Assembly: GCF_000485595.1 (NCBI RefSeq)
Contig: NW_014577702.1
Coordinates: 125,552 to 151,482, forward strand
Length of the DNA stretch: 25,931 bases
Direction of reading: 5' to 3'
Source of the DNA: Priapulus caudatus
Lineage: Eukaryota; Priapulida; Priapulimorpha; Priapulimorphida; Priapulidae
Shown: positions 11,388 through 19,181 of the stretch, in pieces
Layout of the letters: each line of letters opens with the position of its first letter
Numbering within the stretch: position 1 is the stretch's first letter
The notes under the pieces: generated by a model
Told to the model about the DNA's origin: nothing
Seen by the model: the letters and a program-made list of their open reading frames with translations, nothing else
Databases searched by the model: none
Position numbers and translations under genes: made by a program

Positions 11388-11584
11388 CTAATCCCAATCC
11401 TTCTTGATATCGAACGTCCACTCCCACTTGAGATGTTCGGTCTTGTCATCGTCGATGAAGGTTGACTTGACGGTGTAGCTACCGCGCGCAATCATACCAG
11501 AGGGCGCCTCATCAGCCGGCGTTGTATATGATTGGCTCTCCTTCTTTGGGCCGTAACTGCCGATCATCCAGCTGTCCTTGTCAA
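11388..11584 (-). CDS. RhoGDI: RhoGDI coding exon 4 (terminal)
   Basis: Encodes residues 133-197: SWMIGSYGPKK, APSGMIARGSYTVKS, FIDDDKTEHLKWEWTFDIKK and the terminal KKDWD, then a TAG stop (11390-11388). The acceptor is TTGGCAG|TTGAC on the minus strand. The C-terminus matches the family end almost residue for residue, so the stop is the true one. Confidence 0.96.
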
Positions 11585-13660
11585 CTGCCAACGAGAATGA
11601 CATGCATTATAAACAAATAAACGTAACAGATAATGTGAGTCAGGTACATGAATAACGGCACAAGTAAAGCAGTGCATGTAAACGAGTCACGTCAGAGACA
11701 ATACAAGGCAGGTGATCGAATCATGTCACATGTAAAGCAGTGCATGTAAACAAGTCACGTCAGAGGTAACACAGGGCAGGTGAAAGAGTTACGGCACAAG
11801 TAAAGTAGCGCAAGTACATGAAGCGTATCACAGGAAACATCGGGCCGGTAAATGAATGACATATAATCACAAGTAACTTGGGGTAGGTAAACGAATCGTA
11901 TTAGAGCTAACATGGGGCAGGTAAATGAATTGTCACAGGTAAACTCTTGCATCACAGATAACAAAGGGAAGGTACGCAAATCATACTGCGGATAACACAA
12001 GGCAGATAAAAACCTGTACTACAGGTACGTGATCTAGCAGTACCTGTAGCTGCCAATGATAAGATCAAGCATGAGAACAAGTTGAGATGTTTTTGGAGGA
12101 AATATTTCAATTCATGCCGAAGGCAGGACAACAGTGTACGTAGCATTCAGAAATTTTTGAAATTTGGAAGGGCAGATAGGCCATTTCCATGCATTCTGGC
12201 GAAAATTGTAAGTTCATTCTGTTCTTAGTAAAAGACCAATTTCGTGACCAACAAACCAAAGGCTTGTCAATTTCTAGGAAAATTTCAATGTTTTATGTGG
12301 CGGTTTAACTTAAAGCATGCCTTAATTTACATTACATACATAGATACACCGCGATATTTATCTGGAGTTCCGTTACTTCTGTGTGAAATTTGACGTACTT
12401 TCCCTGACTTGTTATGAAGTTTAAATTAAAAATGGCGTCCATTTTGACAAAAAACCCTAACCCTAACCCTAAACTTTTTATTAGTTTTTTGCACCAGTCT
12501 CAAGAATGATTAAAATGAAAAACCTAAACACGGAAATCCGCGAATTCGCGGAAAATTCTTATGCCTGTAACTTAGTGTCATGCAGGGGCCACACAATGCT
12601 AAATTTCAACACGCACACATCGATGAGTAACTTGCATGAATGCAGATGCTATTAATGGATCGCATGTCACATATAACAAACCTGACTGAGGAGTTAGTCA
12701 ACGACATTCCCACGACTTGATGCCGTGCAAATTTCGTCTACATTTCAACCTATTCTTGTAGTTTACAACAATCAATAGCATTCCAAACTAATACGCTTCC
12801 ATTTCCAGTCCCAGTGTAAAGATCCAAACAGTTCGTTTTTTAAAAGAGCCAGGGGATCTTGTTTACAACAACCCCTACAGAATTCCATGTTTACCATAAC
12901 TGTAACCAGGATTCCAAGAATGGTTAGCAAGTCTAACTGTTTTTCATCCATTTGTTGCACACGTGGCCCAGTGAATTTATGACCTGGCTAAAAAATACAA
13001 GTTACAAATAAATTCCGCATTAAAATTATTTTGGTTGGGATACACAGGTTACTTGGGGAACCAACGACTGTGTGATGGGTGGCCCCATGAAAAGCTGTTA
13101 GCACGGCCATGGACATAAACATAAATGTGCAGAGTGCAGTGTTTGGGTCAAACGTAAACATGCTTGGGTGTAATGATAGCTATTGGTATCAGTATCAATA
13201 CATTCAAGAGCTAATAATACCGAATAATAATAAAAATAATAAGAGCTAATAAGGTATTATTAGCTCTTGATACATTCCAGTACATGTGTGCACATGCACA
13301 TCTTCACGCAGACACCACTCACTCAGTTACTCAGTTCCACACACGCACACACCACTCACTCAGTCACTCAGTTCCACACACGCACACACCACTCACTCAG
13401 TCACTCAGTTCCACACACGCACACACCACTCAGTTACTCAGTTCCACACACGTACACACCATGCACTCAGTTACTCAGTTCCACACACGCACACACCACT
13501 CACTCAGTTACACACACGCACACACCACTCAGTTACTCAGTTCCACACACGCACACACCACTCACTCAGTTACTCAGTTCCACACACGCACACACCATGC
13601 ACGTACTCACCTTAACACATGCGTACACATACTCAATTACAAATGCACTAGCATGCACAT

Positions 13661-13709
<49 letters not shown>

Positions 13710-15909
13710 CACTGCATTATGGAATAACTTTAAAACATAGTGGTACGATTCAGTCAATTTAGTGGCTCCATACAGCAATCATTGCTATCATTACTAATAA
13801 CTATGTAGGCAAATATAACAAGTACACAGTTTTAGCTGCATACCTCTAATTCCCTTGCGATAGGTTCCCTGTACGTATTTGAGTCCCGCGACAATCTCGC
13901 GCTGTACATAGAAGACAATCTCCATCTGATAGGAAACTCCTTCCTTGATTGTAAATGGCTTCTCCTTCAGCTTACCCAAGTCTCCTGCAAAAACAAGCAC
14001 ACATGTCAGGAGACACACATGTACACTCTCTAGTAACGCCCGTAGGGTCTATGTCCCCCTGACCTCTGTTTGACCTGGCTCGTTTAGCTATTTCTGACTA
14101 ACCCTAACCCTAACCATATCAGATAGTTACCAGGGTTAGGGTTAGTCAGAAATAGCTAAACGAGAACGGTCAAACAAAGGTCATGGAGACATAGACCTTA
14201 TCTGCTCTAGTAACCAAGCTGAACTCTCTAAATACCAGAGGTTAAAAGGGGTGCTAGGACGTGATTGTTAAATGTTTATTACTGAAACCATATATATGTA
14301 ATAAGGATTGTAATAAGAATGTAATATAGATGTAATATGTATACAAGGATACGCTCAAACTCTGATGTGGAATTTGATGTGCATGTGCACTGTGCAATGA
14401 GCTGTGGCCCTTAAAATATGCATTTACTGATGACTAAAAATACACAATTAATTATCCTATTCGCACAAGTTCACACACAGATATTTCTTGTATTTTGTCA
14501 CACAGATATTTCTCATAATTTCTTAAAATACAGGAAATTTTATCATATATTAGTGGATTCAGTTACTAACGGATATGTCGCAGTAAGTACTAACAGTAGA
14601 TATTTTACATCCATTCACCCATTTCACACATAGACTTTTGCTCATTGTGAAAAGTAGAAAAACGATGATCTCAATTGCAATTTCTGCCACAGTTGCCAAT
14701 GTATACACTGTCATTCCATCTCCAAATCATATAGTTTTACACTAATTTTAATAGTAAAAAAATTACTGTAAAATAGAGGGGCAGGGTTTGATTTTAAACG
14801 TAGCTCTTTATATGTCATGGTACTTTTTTGCTCAAATTTTTAGTTACAACTCACAACTTAAATTTTAGGTATTTTTTTTATCATTTTTGGGGGATAAATA
14901 TGAAACTTACGAAAATCCAGCGGCACTTTTTTGACGCATATTGTGCATAATTTATAGCAAAAAATTTGTTTTCACATTTGATATATATATGGTATTCTAA
15001 AAATATCCAAATTATGATTTTACATTAAATTCTAAAATTTTGTAGTCACATAATTAGGTGAAGAATCTTTCATGAAATATCGTAGTTTGAGCATAGAGAG
15101 ATACCTCAACTACAAATTAAATGTGTATAATTGATAGAATTCTTGATAGAAGCAGTAAACATGCACTACTTAATACAACATGTATGCAAAAGCTTAATTG
15201 TATGCTAATCTGGTATCTCCGTAGTGACAGCTGCGGAGGGTGTGCTACCTGTAGCTGTGACCATATAGTCATGTGAATCAAGGGAAGTTGTAAACACTGT
15301 AAAGTTTGTACCACTTTACTGGTTGGCTTTTCTATAAAGCTTTCCCAACAGCTAGTATTTTTATATTTTTAATTCAAAATACTATAACATAAAGACAGAA
15401 ATAGTACTTGCCTGTTAGGTCCAACTCTACATCGCCCCTACCATCTACTTTTAGTATCAGCACTTTTGGAATGACTTTTCTTGGGTCTTTCTCATCTAAA
15501 ATCGTACAAATCTGTTTAAAATCAATCACTTTATTACATTCGTTGAGAATGAAAATTACTTTATACACAGGAAAAAATTACATTAACTACACTACCACAA
15601 CGTTAGTTATAAAGTATACCCCCCAATCCTCTTTCATCAAATTAGCATATATTATAATATATGAGCTCAGCACGACTCACGTATGTACTATTTAATCTTC
15701 ACATAGCTGTGAGTAGGTGCCACACATATTACGGTACCTATAATTATTGCTGACCCAGTGGCACCATCTCCCAGCAGAGCAGCCTTGTACTTCTGCAGAC
15801 TCTCATCTTCCTTGTCCGTCTCTAGAATTTCTTTGAGCGCTTTCTCGGCCGGTGCCCTGTAGTTAGGATCGTCCTCCGGGAGATCGGTGTCGTGTTTATC
15901 GTCTGCCAT
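11388..15909 (-). CDS. RhoGDI: Rho GDP-dissociation inhibitor, complete, four exons
   Basis: Joined coding exons (minus strand): 15909-15738, 15495-15412, 13984-13844, 11584-11388; 594 nt, 197 residues plus stop, close to the roughly 200 residues usual for the family. RhoGDI proteins hold prenylated Rho/Rac/Cdc42 GTPases in the cytosol, blocking GDP release and extracting them from membranes. The N-terminal regulatory arm (about residues 1-57) contains the conserved DESLQKYKAALLG. The immunoglobulin-like geranylgeranyl-binding domain follows with VELDLTG (80-86), FTIKEGVSYQM, REIVAGLKYVQGTYRKG, IGSYGPK, ARGSYTVKS and DDDKTEHLKWEW, ending in KKDWD. The start at 15909 has a good context (gcgATGG) and gives an acidic N-terminus as in animal homologues. 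All internal splice phases are 1. Intron 2 requires a GC donor. Exon 1/exon 2 joining is the least certain part. It is divergent from FDXR and lies 3.1 kb from it. Family assignment is secure; which vertebrate paralogue it matches is not meaningful here. Confidence 0.95.
11620..12020. repeat. Degenerate minisatellite of about 40-bp units in RhoGDI intron 3
   Basis: Words such as ACACAAGGCAGGTAAA, GAATCATGTCACA and GGTAAACGA recur in the same order about every 40 bases, roughly ten times, with heavy divergence. It starts about 35 bases inside the intron. Confidence 0.75.
12454..12473. repeat. Short interstitial telomere-type repeat
   Basis: Three CCCTAA units in RhoGDI intron 3, with no obvious inverted repeats around them. 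Confidence 0.8.
13205..13269. repeat. Inverted repeat, 17-bp perfect arms
   Basis: CAAGAGCTAATAATACC (13205-13221) and its reverse complement at 13253-13269 flank a 31-base AT-rich loop that holds a third partial copy (AAGAGCTAATAA). It lies in RhoGDI intron 3. Confidence 0.8.
13311..13602. repeat. Minisatellite, about 37-bp unit, CA-rich
   Basis: The unit CCACTCACTCAGTTACTCAG plus TTCCACACACGCACACA is repeated about eight times; some units lack the first part. The three long His/Thr/Ser-rich frames across it are repeat artefacts. Confidence 0.92.
13661..13711. repeat. (CGCA)n microsatellite
   Basis: About twelve GCAC units in a row, 133 bases from RhoGDI exon 3, inside intron 3. Confidence 0.92.
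13844..13984 (-). CDS. RhoGDI: RhoGDI coding exon 3
   Basis: Encodes residues 87-132 plus one base: FTIKEGVSYQMEIVFYVQRE and IVAGLKYVQGTYRKGIR, the core strands around the isoprenoid pocket. The acceptor is TTTTTGCAG|GAGAC and the donor AGAG|GTATGC on the minus strand, both ordinary. Both junctions are phase 1. Confidence 0.95.
14044..14198. mobile_element. Inverted-repeat element related to the AGGGTCTATGTCCCC family (variant F)
   Basis: AGGGTCTATGTCCCCCTGACC at the left mirrors GGTCATGGAGACATAGACCT at the right. The arms continue through TCGTTTAGCTATTTCTGACT and CCCTAACCCTAA, about 65-70 bp each, roughly 90% alike. The loop is ATATCAGATAGTTACC. It shares its ends and centre with copies A-E but its sub-terminal sequence differs. 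Direct repeats CTCTAGTAAC at 14028-14037 and 14205-14214 flank it at a distance of 6 bases. It sits in RhoGDI intron 2. Confidence 0.88.
14215..15405. other. Remainder of RhoGDI intron 2
   Basis: AT-rich intron sequence. Apart from AT-rich simple stretches (for example near 14290-14340 and 14980) I see no feature. Confidence 0.5.
15406..15411 (-). other. Non-canonical GC splice donor of RhoGDI intron 2
   Basis: On the minus strand the exon/intron junction reads ACAG|GCAAGT. Apart from the GC it matches the ideal donor consensus, which is the known pattern of GC-AG introns. The acceptor is TTTTTGCAG at 13993-13985. The intron is 1427 bp and contains an inverted-repeat element. Confidence 0.85.
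15412..15495 (-). CDS. RhoGDI: RhoGDI coding exon 2
   Basis: Encodes residues 58-86 (EKDPRKVIPKVLILKVDGRG then VELDLTG), the first strand of the immunoglobulin-like domain. The acceptor is TTTTAG|ATGAG on the minus strand; an alternative acceptor AACAG lies 15 bases upstream. The exon ends with CTA ACA G followed directly by GCAAGT, so the donor is GC rather than GT. Using the nearby GT (AA|GTACTA) shifts the frame into a stop in exon 3, whereas the GC junction restores LTGDL exactly as in the family. Confidence 0.9.
15738..15909 (-). CDS. RhoGDI: RhoGDI coding exon 1
   Basis: Encodes residues 1-57 plus one base of codon 58. It holds the flexible N-terminal arm, including NYRAPAEKALKEI and DESLQKYKAALLG, which contacts the switch regions of the GTPase in known complexes. 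The donor chosen reads ATAG|GTACCG on the minus strand. Alternatives are GATG|GTGCCA (shortens the linker by about nine residues) and ACC|GTAATA (phase 0, which would need the upstream acceptor AACAG in exon 2). I preferred the first because the length matches the family and both sites then look acceptable. Confidence 0.85.
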
Positions 15910-16141
15910 CGCTATCAGCTGTTGTTCTTCACGTCTGTTATATCAACCTGTGCGAGAAACAGAACCATCTTGAATGAATTTGACGACAACAGCCACGACA
16001 ATAGTGAACTTTCCATGATGTTGTTGACTTAGCATGCGTGCCTGCCAGGAATGATGTTAGTTGTTACCATTACTACTCATCACCATGCGATTTATTTAAA
16101 TTAAGAACAAAATCAGCCTGCTAATGCGACAACTGTTACAT

Positions 16142-16185
16142 TACTATTACTATTACTAGTATTAGTACTAGTAGTAGTAGTATTA
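16142..16185. repeat. TACTAT/AGTAGT quasi-palindromic microsatellite
   Basis: ATTACTATTACTATTACTAG is followed by TAGTAGTAGTAGTATTA, so the repeat is self-complementary and can fold on itself. Confidence 0.75.
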
Positions 16186-16190
16186 TGTGT

Positions 16191-16196
16191 CACGTG
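16191..16196. promoter_or_regulatory. E-box CACGTG
   Basis: GTGTCACGTGTG in the intergenic region between the divergent genes. A second CACGTG is at 16951-16956. These are the known core for USF/MITF/Myc-type factors; function here is not shown. Confidence 0.25.
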
Positions 16197-16237
16197 TGGG
16201 CACTGGCACTGCTGTCTGTTAGTGTTAAAATTGCACA

Positions 16238-16506
16238 GTGGCTATATGCCCGGCAGCCGGCGTATATCTGACGGCTGCCGGGCACGGTCTTCGATTTCCT
16301 AAATGCCCGGCAGTTTTTAATTTTTTGCGTTATCTCAAGTAAACAAGGGTTAGGGTTAGAGTTAGGATTAGGGTTAGGGTTAGGGTTAGGTTTAGGGCTA
16401 GAGTTAGGGTTTTTGTTAGGTTTAGGGTTAGGTTAGAGTTAGGGTTAAGAACTGCCGGGCATTTAGGAAAACGAAGACCGTGCCCGGCTGCCGGGCATAT
16501 AGCCAC
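16238..16506. mobile_element. Inverted-repeat element with CCCGGCAGCCGG ends and internal TTAGGG repeats (element G)
   Basis: GTGGCTATATGCCCGGCAGC at the left and GCTGCCGGGCATATAGCCAC at the right are exact reverse complements. The arms continue (CACGGTCTTCG, CCTAAATGCCCGGCAGTT) to about 57 bp. The left arm carries an extra 21 bp that forms a small hairpin. The middle is degenerate TTAGGG. GTTAAAATTGC occurs on both sides (16224-16234 and 16520-16530). It lies 320 bases upstream of the RhoGDI start. Confidence 0.88.
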
Positions 16507-16991
16507 ACCGGCCCACAGCGTTAAAATTGCGTTTGCGATTTGCAAATACGCCGGAATCACTGAACGTTTGACATGCGATTTAGTGTCAGCTATTTGCTGA
16601 ACAGAAATGTTAAAGATTTCCATTTAAACATCCACTCTGACATTCACCCGGTGTGGTTACTCGAGTTAATGTCAATGATTGATACTGACACTCAGCACTG
16701 GCAGGCATAACTGCATAAGGCAGTTTGATAAGTTTCATTAAAACTATGAATAACCCGTCTTTGCATATCTTAAAACTGGATTTACAGCCAATGTTCAATT
16801 ACAGGTAAACGATCATGCGGTTATAAAACTGAAAAGTGTACATGAAAACTTACTAAACGTTCAAAAATTTTACAAAACTGACAGTTCCGTCGAAAATGGC
16901 AGCGTCAACAAGAGGCGTGGTTTCAGTTTCCTGTCATTTCCGACAAAAGACACGTGACCACTATAGAATCGCTACCGGTTCATCAGCTGCT

Positions 16992-17085
16992 ATGAGGTCA
17001 AATAGACTGGTACCTGTCCTTTCTCACAAGCTTAATATAGAAGCCATATCAAGCTTGTAAGAAGGGACGGGTACTCGTCTATGAA
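16992..17085. mobile_element. Small fold-back sequence
   Basis: TAGACTGGTACCTGTCCTTT and CTCACAAGCTT are mirrored, at about 80% identity, by AAGCTTGTAAG-AAGGGACGGGTAC-TCGTCTA. Arms are about 38 bp with a loop of about 15 bp. No clear target duplication. Confidence 0.6.
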
Positions 17086-17317
17086 GTCAAGGAACTACAA
17101 CTTCCGGTGAAGTAACGCATGACGCATATTATGATTTGTCTTTCATACTCGGATTACTCCCACTCCCAGTCCAACGGCCGGTACAGGCCTATTAGTACAG
17201 ACTGTTTTCTCTTAGAATTTATATCGTTGATCTTCTATCCCACGTATGATCTACAAGTACAACTGTAGAACGTAGCATCGCAATAAACCGTGATTGGCTG
17301 GACTTTTTTTTTAGCCT

Positions 17318-17390
17318 AGGTACTACTAGTAGTAGTAGTACTAGTAGTACTAGTACTACTACTACTACTACTACTACTAGTAGTACTAGG
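17318..17390. repeat. Self-complementary TAC/TAG trinucleotide repeat
   Basis: TACTACTAGTAGTAGTAG alternates with ACTAGTACTACTACTACT, so several overlapping palindromes are possible. It abuts the palindromic insertion on its right. Confidence 0.85.
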
Positions 17391-17398
17391 GCTGAGAG

Positions 17399-17552
17399 CA
17401 CAGGCACTTGAAGCATATCAACTGTAAGCGCACGGCGCCGCCATTGCGCGTACACTAACACATATATATTGAGTTACTCTTATATATATGTGTTAGTGTA
17501 CGCGCAATGGCGGCGCCGTGCGCTTACAGTTGATATGCTTCAAGTGCCTGTG
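17399..17552. mobile_element. 154-bp near-perfect palindrome with 8-bp direct repeats
   Basis: Arms 17399-17469 and 17482-17552 are reverse complements over 71 bp without a mismatch, with a 12-base loop. The ends read CACAGGCACTTG...CAAGTGCCTGTG. GCTGAGAG occurs at 17391-17398 and again at 17553-17560, as a target duplication would. The 8-bp size is that of hAT transposons and some others; the family is not proven. No ORF. It interrupts the left end of copy B. Confidence 0.88.
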
Positions 17553-17665
17553 GCTGAGAGGGTCTATGTCCCCCGGGGTACTGCCGGAACGTACCCTGGG
17601 TACGGTCCGGTATACCGGAACGTACCCTGGTACTATCTAATATGCTGGACCGTAGGCCTACCTCG

Positions 17666-17751
17666 CTAGCTCTAGTAACTATAGCCCGCGTACAGTTGCC
17701 ACAGGCAACTGTCTGCGGCAACTGTACGCGGGCTATAGTTACTAGAGCTAG
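17666..17751. mobile_element. 86-bp perfect hairpin inserted in copy B
   Basis: Arms 17666-17700 and 17717-17751 are exact reverse complements over 35 bp (CTAGCTCTAGTAACTATAGC at the outer end), with a 16-base loop that repeats part of the stem. TACCTCG stands on both sides (17659-17665, 17752-17758), while copies C, D and E have a single TACCTCG at this point, so the empty site is visible in sister copies. Confidence 0.9.
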
Positions 17752-17810
17752 TACCTCGCCTACTTCACTAACGAGTCTATAGGGAGTCGCCTACGCCTAC
17801 TCCCTAACCT

Positions 17811-17872
17811 AACTCTAACCCTAACCATAACCCTAACCCTAACCCTAACCCTAATCCTAACCCTAACCATAT
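17811..17872. repeat. Telomere-type CCCTAA tract inside copy B
   Basis: About nine CCCTAA-like units, some degenerate, at the centre of the element. Confidence 0.85.
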
Positions 17873-17991
17873 CAAATAGTGATCAGGGTACATTCCGGTA
17901 TACCGGACCGTACCCAGGGTACGTTCCGGCAGTTCCCTGGGGGACATAAGACCCTATGAGCACTAGTAGGTAGGACTGCAGTAGGCGCTCA

Positions 17992-18240
17992 CATAGGGTC
18001 TAACTCTAACCGTCTATGTCCCCCGGCCCAGGGTACTGCCGAGTGCCGGAACGTACCCTGGTAACTATTTGATATTGTTAGGGGTAGGGAGTAGGCGTAG
18101 GCGACTCCCTAGACTCGTTAGTGGAGTAGGCGAGGTACGGTCCGGCATATTAGATTATAGATAGTACCAGGGTACGTTCTGGTTGGTGAGCTACGTTCCG
18201 GTATACCGGACCGTACCCTGGGGGGACATAGACCCTCTCA
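17992..18240 (-). mobile_element. AGGGTCTATGTCCCC-family element, copy C (inverted)
   Basis: Same modules as copies B and D but reversed: GTAACTATTTGATAT then GTAGGGAGTAGGCGTAGGCG, CGAGGTACGGTCCGGCATAT and TAGTACCAGGGTACGTTC, ending GGGGGGACATAGACCCTCTC. The telomere tract is lost or reduced to GTTAGGGG. The left end looks rearranged (a second CTAACTCTAACCGTCTATGT start). Confidence 0.85.
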
Positions 18241-18265
18241 GCGCCACTGGCACTGCCACTGCCAC

Positions 18266-18584
18266 TGAGAGGGTCTATGTCCCCCAGGGTACTGCCGGAA
18301 CGTACCCTGGGTACGGTCCGGTATACCGGAACGTACCCTGGTAGCTGGTACTATCTAATATGCCGGACCGTACCTCGCCTACTCCACTAATGAGTCTAGG
18401 GAGTCGCCTACTCCCTAACCTTAACCCTAACCCTAACCCTAACCCTAACACTAACCCTAACCCTAACCCTAACCCTAACCCTAACACTAACCCTAACCCT
18501 AACCCTAACTCTAACCCTAACCATATCAGATAGTTACCAGGGTATACGTTCCGGCAGTACCCTGGGGGACATAGACCCTATGAA
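18266..18584 (+). mobile_element. AGGGTCTATGTCCCC-family element, copy D (best preserved)
   Basis: About 319 bp. The left end GAGGGTCTATGTCCCCCAGG continues GTACTGCCGGAACGTACCCT; the right end is its reverse complement (about 40-bp terminal repeats). A second inverted block, GGTACGGTCCGGTATACCGG, follows. The centre holds about 100 bp of CCCTAA repeats and then CATATCAGATAGTTACCAGG. GCCACTGCCACT on the left and GCCACTGCCAGT on the right may be the target duplication. Confidence 0.9.
18417..18520. repeat. Telomere-type CCCTAA tract inside copy D
   Basis: About sixteen CCCTAA units with a few CACTAA/CTCTAA variants, the longest such tract in the window. Confidence 0.95.
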
Positions 18585-18821
18585 CGCCACTGCCAGTGAC
18601 AGACTGAGTAATCTTGATCATTTCATCAATATCATTGGGATGGGATGGCAATCTTGACATTGATTGACTCCAGTCTCCACTGAATCCTAGCTAGTCAAAA
18701 TTACGTTCTGGGAGAAACAATTAAATGCTTACACAATTACTGTTAGTTGTTACACTCAAGCTCTGATCACGTTTTGTGTAACACTAGTATGGGAACGAAA
18801 CTTTATGCCAGTATTCCTATT

Positions 18822-18930
18822 TTCACATTGCAAAATAACGTTGCAAAAACATTACCACAACATTGCCACCGCATTGAAAAGTAACATTGCAAAAACATGG
18901 TAATAACATTGCTACAGCGTTACCAAAACG
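18822..18930. repeat. Degenerate AACATTGC short tandem repeat
   Basis: AACATTGCAAAA-like units of about 11-12 bases recur (AACGTTGCAAAA, AACATTACCAC, AACATTGCCACC, AACATTGCTACAG), about 90-200 bases upstream of the FDXR first coding exon. Confidence 0.65.
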
Positions 18931-19019
18931 AGAGAGTGTTACATTGTGCACAATTCTGATTATTATAGGGCTTTTAGATTTATAATTAAACCCTAACCTT
19001 TTTTCTAATTCCATAGGTC

Positions 19020-19181
19020 ATGAGTCAATACACTCACAATTGCCGACTATTGGCAAGGCGCTGCCATCAGTGGCACCATGTGCAGAGACCTTATTTATCA
19101 ACGTGTAGCCAAACAGGACCAAAAGTTTGCATTATTGGAAGTGGACCAGCTGGGTTCTATACTGCACAGCAGATTCTTAAG
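19020..19181 (+). CDS. FDXR: FDXR coding exon 1: presequence and FAD-binding turn
   Basis: Encodes residues 1-54. The leader ([20 protein letters not shown] and on) is Arg/His-rich; then [20 protein letters not shown] gives the FAD-binding beta-alpha-beta turn. The donor is AAG|GTATAA. An in-frame TAG sits just upstream of the ATG. The bases before it (CCTTTTTTCTAATTCCATAG) look like a strong splice acceptor, so this exon may continue a 5' leader or an upstream coding exon. Confidence 0.9.

Larger units (their letters stand above)
17553..17960 (+). mobile_element. AGGGTCTATGTCCCC-family element, copy B, with nested insertion
   Basis: Starts GAGAGGGTCTATGTCCCCCG and ends near GGGGGACATAAGACCCTATG, with TIR-like GTACTGCCGGAACGTACCCT and its complement. 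The centre has the CCCTAA tract (17811-17870) then CATATCAAATAGTGATCAGG. It is split by an 86-bp hairpin at 17666-17751. The element is about 300 bp without that insertion. Confidence 0.88.

Noticed and set aside
11123-11407. 94-codon plus-strand frame with a poly-Ser tail, antisense to the RhoGDI end
   Set aside because: The Ser run comes from a TCC repeat, and the frame ends over the reverse strand of a confirmed exon.
13311-13602. CRISPR-like regularly spaced repeats
   Set aside because: The units are directly tandem with no unique spacers, in an intron of an animal gene; it is a minisatellite.
13267-13740. Three overlapping His/Thr/Ser-rich frames up to 157 codons
   Set aside because: They are three frames of a 37-bp minisatellite and a CGCA tract inside RhoGDI intron 3, with no conserved motif.
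15412-15568. RhoGDI exon 2 extended upstream as one 64-codon frame starting with MYKVIFILNE
   Set aside because: The upstream part has no family similarity, and joining to exon 1 needs an internal acceptor; it is intron read-through.
18275-18487. Leu/Gly alternating frame
   Set aside because: It is a translation of the CCCTAA/TTAGGG tract in copy D.
18417-18520. A chromosome end
   Set aside because: The CCCTAA tract is short, interrupted, lies inside a mobile element and has genes on both sides, so it is interstitial.
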